Positions 1-6,316 of a stretch of DNA of 50,263 nucleotides are shown here, piece after piece. The position numbers and the translations under genes are program-made. Under the pieces are notes generated by a model. The model ran no database searches and had not been told where the DNA came from. It worked only from the letters and a program-made list of their open reading frames with translations. Origin of the DNA: an uncultured Clostridia bacterium (lineage in GTDB: Bacteria > Bacillota > Clostridia > Oscillospirales > Acutalibacteraceae); assembly GCA_947627055.1 (NCBI GenBank), contig CANQUS010000012.1, forward strand, positions 1 through 50,263, read 5' to 3'. Position 1 is the first letter of the stretch. Each line of letters opens with the position of its first letter.

Positions 1-708
1 CTCGGAAAAGATACTCTGACAAACATAGTTATTGCGTTCTGCGATGCAATAAAGGCGGCAGGATATACTCCAATGTTCTACACAAACCCTAACTGGCTGA
101 GTAATTATCTTAATAAGGACAAATTGATAGGGAGATATGACCTGTGGCTTGCCCAGTGGCAGGTATCAAGTCCGTCCTACGACTGCGCTGTTTGGCAGTA
201 TTCCGACAGCGGATCGGTACCCGGTATTTCAGGAAATGTTGACATGGACTATATCTACAAGGATTATACAGGTTCAAGCAATACGAATAGCGCCAAGGTC
301 ATAAACAAGACATCATATATCCGCTCACAGCCATATGTGGATGATTACGGCGGCAGCTCCGTCAAGCTCGCAACGCTCAAGGTCGGAACATCTGTCACTT
401 GGCTGTCTGATGACGGCTACGGCTGGAGCAAGGTCAAGTACGGTAATATTACGGGTTATATCCAAAACAGCCGCATTGATAAAAAAGGTATATCGACATG
501 GAGGCAGGCGACTATTACGGGAATACCCGTATATGACAAGCCCGATGGCAAGGTCGTTAAGGTTTTGCCGGCAAGCTCTAAGCTTACCATAACCTCTCAA
601 ATAGTCAGCGGCAAATACAAGGGCTGGTCCTATATTTTGCTCGACAATAAAGACCTTTTTATTCAGACCGAGTGTATTAAACTTGGAGATAAACGTATGA
701 AAACGTGA
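1..708 (+). CDS. GH25 lysozyme with C-terminal SH3 domains (5' end outside window)
   Basis: The reading frame is open from base 1, so this is the C-terminal 235 codons of a larger protein. The first ~90 codons match the end of a glycoside hydrolase family 25 (Cpl-1/lysozyme-like muramidase) fold: a Y-T-N-P-N-W strand, the LWLAQW motif, then AVWQYSDSGSVPGISG and a V-D-M-D segment, which is the usual end of the GH25 barrel. Two bacterial SH3-like repeats follow (about codons 100-155 and 160-230), probably for cell-wall binding. The catalytic Asp/Glu pair lies partly upstream and cannot be checked. Such enzymes cut the MurNAc-GlcNAc bond of peptidoglycan. The gene ends 10 bases before a small LysM gene. 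Either a cell-wall remodelling enzyme or a prophage-derived endolysin is possible; nothing else phage-like is visible here. Confidence 0.88.
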   Translation, partial: LGKDTLTNIVIAFCDAIKAAGYTPMFYTNPNWLSNYLNKDKLIGRYDLWLAQWQVSSPSYDCAVWQYSDSGSVPGISGNVDMDYIYKDYTGSSNTNSAKVINKTSYIRSQPYVDDYGGSSVKLATLKVGTSVTWLSDDGYGWSKVKYGNITGYIQNSRIDKKGISTWRQATITGIPVYDKPDGKVVKVLPASSKLTITSQIVSGKYKGWSYILLDNKDLFIQTECIKLGDKRMKT

Positions 709-718
709 GGTGATAAAA

Positions 719-865
719 ATGAAAGACGTTTATACAGTGCGAAACGGTGACACGATTGCTTTTATAGCATATAAGCATACGACTACCGTTAACGAAATAG
801 TTAAGCTCAATCCTTCTCTTAATAAGCGTGAGCTGTATTTTGGTCAGTCTCTTAAAATCAAATAA
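719..865 (+). CDS. Stand-alone 48-residue LysM protein
   Basis: This short gene has an ATG preceded by a GAGGTG ribosome site that overlaps the stop of the lysozyme gene. The product is essentially one LysM domain and nothing else: YTVRNGDTIAFIAYKH, then VNEIVKLNPSLNKRELYFGQSLKIK. LysM binds peptidoglycan or chitin GlcNAc. It has no signal peptide, so it may be exported with or bound to the lysozyme, or be a degenerate tail module translated separately. It is in a different frame from the lysozyme, so a single nonsense change does not explain the separation. The function is inferred only from the domain. Confidence 0.7.
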   Translation: MKDVYTVRNGDTIAFIAYKHTTTVNEIVKLNPSLNKRELYFGQSLKIK

Positions 866-872
866 GCAAGAG

Positions 873-922
873 AAAAAGGTTGTATCTGCGCTTCTGATAG
901 CACGATACAACCTTTTTATTTA
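873..922 (+). terminator. Rho-independent terminator after the LysM gene
   Basis: A 14-bp perfect stem (873-886 with 904-917, arms AAAAAGGTTGTATC and its complement) is followed by a T-rich run. It ends the lysozyme-LysM transcript and could also work on the opposite strand. Confidence 0.85.
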
Positions 923-943
923 GTTAATAATATATCCATCAGT

Positions 944-971
944 AACAAAACTTGTCTACCGAACATACTAT
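944..971 (+). promoter_or_regulatory. Candidate mother-cell (SigE/SigK-type) promoter for cotJ
   Basis: The sequence CATACTAT at 964-971 resembles the SigE -10 consensus CATACANT and is preceded 16 bases upstream by AACA (944-947), a SigK-like -35. No good SigA promoter is seen. B. subtilis cotJ is transcribed by SigE, so this is what would be expected, but the match is short and remains an inference. Confidence 0.35.
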
Positions 972-1003
972 GTAATGACACTTAAACGAAAGGAGTTTAT
1001 TTT

Positions 1004-1210
1004 ATGGAAGATATAGTCCGGCTTAAAGCTATGGAATATAATATCCTACCGATACCGAAGGATCCTGCTCTTGCTATGGCATATGTACCGTATCAGAACG
1101 CAGAACGTCTATACGGTCCCGAACAAGGTATCGCGAGCGGAACTATGTTTCCTTGCTTAGACAAGCCCTTCTGTCCCGACTGCGGAGAATGTAGAGGTGG
1201 CGGAAAATGA
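1004..1210 (+). CDS. cotJA: Spore coat associated protein CotJA
   Basis: A 68-residue protein with the CotJA pattern: a Pro/Tyr-rich N-terminal half (LAMAYVPYQ), then LYGPEQGIASGTMFPCLDKPF, and a Cys-rich tail (CPDCGEC). In B. subtilis CotJA is a spore-coat component encoded in the cotJABC operon expressed in the mother cell. The ATG has a strong AAAGGAG site. It overlaps the next gene by 4 bases (ATGA), so the two are translationally coupled. The family and the context agree well. Confidence 0.85.
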   Translation: MEDIVRLKAMEYNILPIPKDPALAMAYVPYQNAERLYGPEQGIASGTMFPCLDKPFCPDCGECRGGGK

Positions 1211-1464
1211 CAGAACGTGAACGACTGATGAAGCGTATATCGTCATACGACTTTGCCGTTATCGAGCTTCATATCTACCTTGACACTCATCCCAATGACA
1301 AAGCCGTAGCAGATAAGCTTGCGGATTACAATGCTAAAAGCCACGCGCTGCGCAAGGAATACGAGGAAAAATTCGGCCCAATACAGGCAAAACAAGACAA
1401 CGCAAACCGCTGGGCATGGATCGCTAATCCATGGCCTTGGGATCCTAACGAGGAGGGAAAATAA
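1207..1464 (+). CDS. cotJB: Spore coat protein CotJB
   Basis: An 85-residue protein with the CotJB signature: a helical N-terminus (YDFAVIELHIYLDTHPNDK), YNAKSHALRKEYEEKFGP in the middle, and the W-rich end WAWIANPWPWDPNEEGK. CotJB is a small inner-coat protein that works with CotJA and the manganese-catalase-like CotJC. The gene starts at the ATGA overlap with cotJA and is followed by only 3 bases before the cotJC start. Length and motifs are normal. Confidence 0.88.
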   Translation: MTERERLMKRISSYDFAVIELHIYLDTHPNDKAVADKLADYNAKSHALRKEYEEKFGPIQAKQDNANRWAWIANPWPWDPNEEGK

Positions 1465-1467
1465 TTT

Positions 1468-1668
1468 ATGTGGGTATACGAAAAAAAGCTTGAATATCCT
1501 GTAAAAATAAAAAATCCGAACCCTAAGCTCGCAAAAATTATCATAACGCAGTACGGCGGTACTGACTGTGAAAGGATATTATTTTCTAACAATAACGTAA
1601 CAACAGAGGTTACTTTTATCAAATGTCAGACGATTTTCCGCCAAAACGAAAACCCGCATGAACACTGA
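1468..1668 (+). pseudogene. cotJC: Truncated cotJC (manganese catalase-like spore coat protein)
   Basis: The first ~31 residues are a clear CotJC N-terminus: MWVYEKKLEYPVKI, PNPKLAKIIITQYGG and then TDCE, which aligns with the family's ADGE. After that the homology stops at once and a ~35-residue unrelated tail runs to the stop. Family members are about 190-200 residues, with metal-binding Glu and His residues further along, so all of the catalytic part is gone. No continuation is visible in the other frames before the hairpin at 1651, so this looks like an internal deletion and not a frameshift. It sits directly after cotJB as in an intact cotJABC operon. A functional cotJC copy elsewhere in the genome cannot be excluded. 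Confidence 0.8.
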
Positions 1669-1690
1669 AAATCCAGTATCCATGCGGGTT
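1651..1690. terminator. Terminator hairpin between the cotJC stub and tRNA-Ala
   Basis: A 10-bp perfect stem (AACCCGCATG at 1651-1660 with CATGCGGGTT at 1681-1690) contains a smaller inner hairpin. T-rich sequence flanks it on both sides, so it can end the cotJ transcript and the convergent tRNA transcript. The 5' arm overlaps the last codons of the cotJC stub. Confidence 0.65.
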
Positions 1691-1704
1691 TGTGTGTTGT
1701 CTTA

Positions 1705-1780
<76 letters not shown>

Positions 1781-1795
1781 GTACCGACACCAACA

Positions 1796-1824
1796 ATGTT
1801 ATCACAAATTTTATATTTTTTCAA
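1796..1824 (-). promoter_or_regulatory. SigA-type promoter for tRNA-Ala
   Basis: On the minus strand TTGAAA (1819-1824) and TAACAT (1796-1801) are separated by 17 bases and lie 15 bases upstream of the mature tRNA 5' end. Confidence 0.65.
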
Positions 1825-1987
1825 GAAAAATTTAAAGCTCCTTTTAAATTTGTCAGTTCTTACTAAATAAATTAAATTTTTTATTGAAGATTCACAATTT
1901 TTTTATCATTTTATATTTTTAAAGACAGCTAAATACATTTTATTAAACGTGTTTACAATTTTGTAATTCAGATTATAAGCTAAATAC

Positions 1988-2017
1988 TTGCTTTTCAGCA
2001 TACAGCTATGATATAAT
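1988..2017 (+). promoter_or_regulatory. SigA-type promoter for the PASTA pseudokinase gene
   Basis: TTGCTT (1988-1993) and a perfect TATAAT (2012-2017) are separated by 18 bases. Transcription from about 2024 gives a leader of roughly 105 bases before the ATG at 2129, and this leader contains a strong hairpin at 2036-2070. The segment 1825-1987 upstream is AT-rich and I see no gene in it. Confidence 0.7.
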
Positions 2018-2035
2018 CATACTATATATTGGCGC

Positions 2036-2070
2036 ATGAAGGGCAGGCACCGTGCGGCACTCCCTTTCAT
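2036..2070 (+). promoter_or_regulatory. Stable 5'-leader hairpin of the pseudokinase mRNA
   Basis: Arms ATGAAGGG...GGCAC and GGCACTCCCTTTCAT pair around a CGTGC-type loop shortly after the predicted transcription start. No T-run follows directly. It may be an mRNA-stabilising or regulatory element. Confidence 0.45.
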
Positions 2071-2128
2071 TGATATAAAGTTTCTTTATAAAATCTTAAC
2101 AATCAGCACGGAGATAGGTGGCTTATTC

Positions 2129-3790
2129 ATGTCTCAACTATGCTTAGGTTGTATGTGTGAAATCAACGGTGAACAGATATGTCCTCATTGCGGATTTGAC
2201 AAGGACTCTGTTCAGTCCGCCCCCTTCCTTCCTCTCGGAGCACTTCTTCAGGAGCGTTACCTTGTAGGCAAACAGATAGACAACAGCGTGGAGGGCGCAT
2301 ACTACATCGGATATGATAACTTTATGCATTCCCCGATAGTTATTCATGAGTTTCTTCCGGCAGGTATATGCGGACGAGCTCCCGGCAACACAGAAATAGT
2401 AATACGCGAGGGCAGTGAATCTACATTTGCGTCACTGCAAAAGTCTTTTCTCAAGTACTACAGGACTCTTGCGAGACTGCGCGAGCTTTCGTCGATCACT
2501 CCGATTTATGATATTTTCTCCGAAAACGGGACATGCTATACCGTCGAGGAAAAGCTTGACTGCATTACCTTTGGTGAATATATACAGCGAAGCGGCGGTT
2601 CAATAGACTGGAACACCGCTCGCCCGATGTTTATGCCCGTACTCTCAGCTCTTACATCAATTCATGAGTCTGGGATTACTCACTTTGGGATCAATCCCGA
2701 AAGTCTTGTCGTTACACCTGCCGGCAAACTCAGGCTTCAGTGCTTTTCCATAAAGGATATCCGTCAGCAGAACCGTATTATTGATGCAGAGCTTTTTGAT
2801 GGCTGCTCGGCACCCGAACAGTACGACCCTGACGCTCATCTTGATGAAAGTACAGATGTTTACGGATTTACGGCGACGTTGTTCTATGCCCTGACGGGAC
2901 GTCTTCCCGAGGACGGTGATAAGCGCAAGCCTGACGGCAAGCTTCCGCTTCCGACTGCCGTATTCAAGCAGCTTCCCCCGCACGTTGTAACAGCCCTCGC
3001 GGGAGGACTTCAGGTACTTATGAGTACGAGGACAAAAACCTGCGAGGAGCTTAAGGCCCAGCTTTCCGCAGCGCCAACGGTAAGAGCCATCCAGACCGAA
3101 GCAACAAGAAACGCGGCTCAGGCAGCAGCAGTAAAAAGCTATAATGCCAATAAAAAGAACGGTATTCCCGGATTTGCATGGGTACTCATATCGGTATTGT
3201 CCGCTCTCCTTATCCTGACGGTTGCCGCTATCTTTTTTGTAGGTCAGATGCAGGTCGAAAAATCCGATGAGGATGATACCCTCTCAACGACCTCAGCATC
3301 ATCGGCTGTAACCTCAGAAGGCATCTCAGAAGGCATCTCAGATCCGAACTCGATGGTTGTACCGAACCTTTGTGACAAGGAATATCAGCGTGTTGTTGAA
3401 GAAGCAAGCACGACAAACGAATATACGGTTATTAAGGAAAGCGAAGAAATGTTCAGCAACACGGTCAAAGAGGGCTATGTTGTTTCCCAGATACCCGAGG
3501 CCGGTTCTATAGCGTCAAAGGGTTCAACGATCGTTGTCGTAGTCAGCAAGGGTCCGCAGCAACGTGAGCTGCCCTCAATCAACAGCCTTTCCCTTGAAGA
3601 AGCTATTGCAACACTGAGCGACATGGGATTCATAGTAAACAAAACAGAGGTTGCTAACGATCAGATCGCGAAGGGTTCTGTTATCGGATATAAGGATTAC
3701 AAGGCCGGCGATACTGCTCCATACGGGGCTAAACTCACGATAACAGTGAGCCTCGGATCCGAGGACAGCAGTTCAAACTCTGCGACATAA
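2129..3790 (+). CDS. Membrane PASTA protein with zinc ribbon and degenerate Ser/Thr kinase domain
   Basis: The start chosen is the ATG at 2129, which has an AGGTGG site. An in-frame ATG at 2036 lies inside the leader hairpin. The 553-residue product has a CxxC...CxxC zinc ribbon (Cys5, 8, 18, 21), a kinase-like fold at about 45-310, a transmembrane helix at about 348-372, a Ser/Thr-rich linker, and two PASTA domains (about 408-475 and 477-545). Catalytic residues are lost: the VAIK lysine position reads IVIHEF, the HRD loop reads ITHFGINPESL, and DFG is replaced by IKD. The family is a bacterial Ser/Thr kinase of the PknB/PrkC architecture, in which PASTA domains sense muropeptides. Here signalling is more likely by scaffolding than by phosphorylation. 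There is no PP2C phosphatase beside it. Confidence 0.85.
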   Translation: MSQLCLGCMCEINGEQICPHCGFDKDSVQSAPFLPLGALLQERYLVGKQIDNSVEGAYYIGYDNFMHSPIVIHEFLPAGICGRAPGNTEIVIREGSESTFASLQKSFLKYYRTLARLRELSSITPIYDIFSENGTCYTVEEKLDCITFGEYIQRSGGSIDWNTARPMFMPVLSALTSIHESGITHFGINPESLVVTPAGKLRLQCFSIKDIRQQNRIIDAELFDGCSAPEQYDPDAHLDESTDVYGFTATLFYALTGRLPEDGDKRKPDGKLPLPTAVFKQLPPHVVTALAGGLQVLMSTRTKTCEELKAQLSAAPTVRAIQTEATRNAAQAAAVKSYNANKKNGIPGFAWVLISVLSALLILTVAAIFFVGQMQVEKSDEDDTLSTTSASSAVTSEGISEGISDPNSMVVPNLCDKEYQRVVEEASTTNEYTVIKESEEMFSNTVKEGYVVSQIPEAGSIASKGSTIVVVVSKGPQQRELPSINSLSLEEAIATLSDMGFIVNKTEVANDQIAKGSVIGYKDYKAGDTAPYGAKLTITVSLGSEDSSSNSAT

Positions 3791-3805
3791 AAATCAATCA
3801 AAACA

Positions 3806-3838
3806 AAAAGCGACCGCTTTATTCAGCAGTCGCTTTTT
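3806..3838. terminator. Terminator after the pseudokinase gene
   Basis: A 10-bp stem AAAAAGCGAC (3806-3815) with GTCGCTTTTT (3829-3838), with T-rich sequence on both strands, so it can work in both directions. Confidence 0.85.
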
Positions 3839-3892
3839 ACATATATTCAAGCGCAACATATACAAGCTGCTTAAACTCAAAAGCATTTTTAA

Positions 3893-4092
3893 TGATTTCA
3901 GTAAGGGATCGTACCTACACTGAAACGACAGGTATTTCACCTCGCCCAGTGAGTCATGGACATCGTGCGGCGGTTATAAACTCCGACTGACGGCTTGGCG
4001 CTCACCTTTCCTGAATATTTGCTTAAAACCATCTTAATATATGACGACATACACGCGGTCACTCAGAAAAAGCTGAGCGGCATACCTTAGCA
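3893..4092. ncRNA. Candidate structured non-coding RNA (family and strand not settled)
   Basis: This is a ~270-base gene-free gap between convergent genes. Its core is visibly more GC-rich than the AT-rich flanks and has several pairings: TTTCAGT (3896-3902) with ACTGAAA (3919-3925); AGGTAT (3930-3935) with ATACCT near 4082-4087; AGTGA near 3949 with TCACT near 4060; and the local hairpin CTCAG-AAAAAG-CTGAG near 4062-4077. The long-range pairs bring the two ends together, as in 6S RNA or similar ~190-base RNAs. I looked for RNase P, tmRNA and SRP signatures and found none. No convincing promoter settles the strand. On the minus strand, transcription would end at the bidirectional hairpin at 3806-3838. 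An unassigned RNA gene is the best description. Confidence 0.45.
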
Positions 4093-4108
4093 TAGTTTCC
4101 ATAACTTG

Positions 4109-4789
4109 TTATTCCGGGATCATTTTCATATGCTGCTCGGTTATCTGAATCAACTTGGCAAGAGCGGCGGCATATTGAGGATACTTATCCTGTATTTCCC
4201 TTGGAGAAAGGAAAACCTCCTTATCCTTGAGGTTTTTTGAGGAGTGAAGCATACTTAAATCCATTTCTGCATTAGTATGTGCAACAAACATAAACGCCGA
4301 CGACAAACCCTCTTGAACCTCAGTACTTACCGAGAACATTCCCTGCGGGTTTTGCTTGTTTGAACTGTATAGCAGTCTGAACATTTTGTATATGGAAACC
4401 ATGAGGTATGAGGAAACATCGTTTGTCAGATTTTTGTTTCCTATTTGAGTAAGAATATCAAAAATAATAAGCACCGAATTCATTATTAGCCTCTTATTCA
4501 GATTCGGAAGTATAGAGTTCTGAGAACCGAACACCTTTTCATTGTCGGGCGTCTCGTCAAGTCTGAGCATTGCCCCCTGTCTGTTCGGCGTTATACCCAC
4601 GAGGTAATCGCACGAAACATCATAGTATCGTGCAATACGGACAAGAAATTCAAGGCCGCATTCCCTTATCCCCTTTTCATAATGTGAAAGCAGCGCCTGT
4701 GAAATACCGAGATCTGCGGCAGCCTGCTTTTGGCTAAGATTTTTTTCTTTTCTCAGCAACGTGATGATTCTGGGAAAATCAGCGTTCAT
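4109..4789 (-). CDS. XRE-family transcriptional regulator
   Basis: A 226-residue protein with an N-terminal Cro/C1-type helix-turn-helix (about residues 8-65): ITLLRKEKNLSQKQAAADLG, ISQALLSHYEKGIREC, and the typical DYLVGIT ending. The remaining ~150 residues are helical with no known ligand-binding motif. The minus-strand promoter at 4827-4855 serves it. It is divergent from the histidine phosphatase gene and may regulate that promoter or its own. Such regulators are common in Oscillospiraceae; the targets are unknown. Confidence 0.82.
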   Translation of the reverse strand: MNADFPRIITLLRKEKNLSQKQAAADLGISQALLSHYEKGIRECGLEFLVRIARYYDVSCDYLVGITPNRQGAMLRLDETPDNEKVFGSQNSILPNLNKRLIMNSVLIIFDILTQIGNKNLTNDVSSYLMVSIYKMFRLLYSSNKQNPQGMFSVSTEVQEGLSSAFMFVAHTNAEMDLSMLHSSKNLKDKEVFLSPREIQDKYPQYAAALAKLIQITEQHMKMIPE

Positions 4790-4826
4790 ATCGTTCCCCC
4801 GCTATACTTAAAATAACTCAGAGTTG

Positions 4827-4855
4827 ATTATACTATATAAATAACTGATTGTAAA
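4827..4855 (-). promoter_or_regulatory. SigA-type promoter for the XRE regulator
   Basis: On the minus strand TTTACA (4850-4855) and a perfect TATAAT (4827-4832) are separated by 17 bases, 38 bases upstream of the start codon. Confidence 0.7.
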
Positions 4856-4914
4856 GTTTTTATCGCGAGATTTTAATCTTTTGCGGAGAATATTTTCATA
4901 GGAGTACACTTAAA

Positions 4915-5580
4915 ATGAGGTCATATAATATTAACTTTATCCGTCACGGGAAAACCGAAGCCAACACACGCGGTGCTTATATAGGCGTTACAGATGTTCA
5001 TCTCTCTCAAAAGGGACTTGAACAGCTAAAAAAAATCCATGATACTATCGGATACCCTCGAACAGAGCTTTTGATTTCAAGCCCGCTGTCGCGCTGTCTT
5101 GAAACCTGCTCCGTTATATTTCCGTCACAGAATGTTACTGTCAACGGAGCATTTGCCGAATGTGACTTTGGTGATTGGGAGGGAAAGACAGCCGCAGAGC
5201 TTGCAGATAATAAATACTTTGCAGAGTGGCTTTCTAACTCTGAAAAAAACCCTCCTCCCAACGGTGAAAGCGGCGCTGACTTTACACGTCGTATCTGTCT
5301 CGGCTTTGAACGGCTTGTAAATTCCTTACTCAGCTCAGGTACCTCAACAGCAACTATCATCACACACGGCGGAGTGATCATGACTCTTCTTGCTGTTTAC
5401 GGGATACCACAGGCTCACAGCTATGACTGGAGGATGGACTTCGGATACGGATACGCCGCAAGAGTGACCCCATCTCTATGGATGCGTGACAAGATAATTG
5501 AGGTTTACGACACCATTCCATTCTCACCGAAGTCTCAGAAAGAAAACAGAAAGGAAGATTTACTTGAAAAAAATTTTTAG
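4915..5580 (+). CDS. Histidine phosphatase family protein (phosphoglycerate mutase-like)
   Basis: A 221-residue protein with the RHG motif at residues 10-12 (FIRHGKTEAN; His11 forms the phosphohistidine), the acidic residue Glu82 in AECDFGDWEG, and the second histidine, His151, in IITHGGVIM. This is the full catalytic set of the histidine phosphatase superfamily. Members close in size include CobC-type alpha-ribazole phosphatases and broad-specificity phosphatases; no cobalamin genes are nearby, so the substrate is open. An AGGAG site precedes the ATG. The 3' end overlaps the following lipoprotein gene by 17 bases. Confidence 0.85.
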   Translation: MRSYNINFIRHGKTEANTRGAYIGVTDVHLSQKGLEQLKKIHDTIGYPRTELLISSPLSRCLETCSVIFPSQNVTVNGAFAECDFGDWEGKTAAELADNKYFAEWLSNSEKNPPPNGESGADFTRRICLGFERLVNSLLSSGTSTATIITHGGVIMTLLAVYGIPQAHSYDWRMDFGYGYAARVTPSLWMRDKIIEVYDTIPFSPKSQKENRKEDLLEKNF

Positions 5581-6250
5581 TCTTATTGTTTTATTATCAT
5601 CTATGACTATGCTGCTTACGCTTGCTGCCGGCTGTTCCGATAACGGCTCACAGTCTGACTCAACAACGAACAAGGAAACAAATACGGTTAATTCACAAGG
5701 GTCAGCCCCTAGCTACTCTGACGGAATCAGCTTTAACACTGACGCGAGCTTTGATTCAGAAAAAGTTTTTAAAAGCATAAAAATAAACGATACCTTGCTG
5801 CCATGTCCATTCTCACTTTCAGACTTAGGCGACGAATATTCATTCGGTGAGAATTATTTTCTCGGAGATGAGCCGAATCCCGGCAGGGTTATAGGAAATA
5901 TTCTTCACGATGGCAGTAAGGCTCTTTCGTTTGATATTTATAATGTAGAAGCGTCATACCAAAGCGACGATAAAAAGCTTGCTCAGGTCAAGTTTGATAT
6001 TATATCTCAAGATCAGGACGATACCATGAACAGTCATACACTGCTCTCTGTTAACGGAATTTCTATCGGAGATAAAATGGAGACTGTCGGAAATACCCTT
6101 GGCATTCCAGACAGCCTTAGCAAAGATGGAGATGCCCCTGCCTCCTATACATATATAGATTCTAATGACACCACCAAAAAAATCCAATTCGATTTTTCAG
6201 AAGGTCTTGTTTCCTCAATAACGATTTATTACAATATTTTGTCTGAATAA
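5564..6250 (+). CDS. Predicted lipoprotein of unknown function
   Basis: The most likely start is TTG at 5564, six bases after an AAGGAAG site. It gives a clean lipoprotein signal, MKKIFSLIVLL...LTLAAGC, with the lipobox cysteine at residue 24. An in-frame start at 5498 lies well inside the phosphatase gene and would bury the signal peptide. The 228-residue product has a low-complexity Ser/Asn/Thr linker and then a globular domain with the segment NGISIGDKMETVGNTLGIPDSL, which resembles small SmpA/BLIP-like lipoprotein folds, though I do not claim that. It is probably co-transcribed with the phosphatase gene and anchored to the outer face of the membrane. Confidence 0.75.
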   Translation: MKKIFSLIVLLSSMTMLLTLAAGCSDNGSQSDSTTNKETNTVNSQGSAPSYSDGISFNTDASFDSEKVFKSIKINDTLLPCPFSLSDLGDEYSFGENYFLGDEPNPGRVIGNILHDGSKALSFDIYNVEASYQSDDKKLAQVKFDIISQDQDDTMNSHTLLSVNGISIGDKMETVGNTLGIPDSLSKDGDAPASYTYIDSNDTTKKIQFDFSEGLVSSITIYYNILSE

Positions 6251-6268
6251 ATCAAAGTGTATTAACAC

Positions 6269-6307
6269 AAAAAGTCCGTGAAGGCTTGATTGCTTCACGG
6301 ACTTTTT
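6269..6307. terminator. Bidirectional terminator between lipoprotein and dehydratase-like gene
   Basis: A 15-bp stem, AAAAAGTCCGTGAAG with CTTCACGGACTTTTT, with T-runs at both ends, lies between two convergent genes. Confidence 0.9.
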
Positions 6308-6316
6308 CTTTTTATA

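Noticed and set aside
3893-4092. 6S RNA by similarity to the E. coli CUUAAAAC and GACGACA words
   Set aside because: 6S RNAs are poorly conserved in sequence across phyla, so two short words are not evidence; left as an unassigned RNA candidate.
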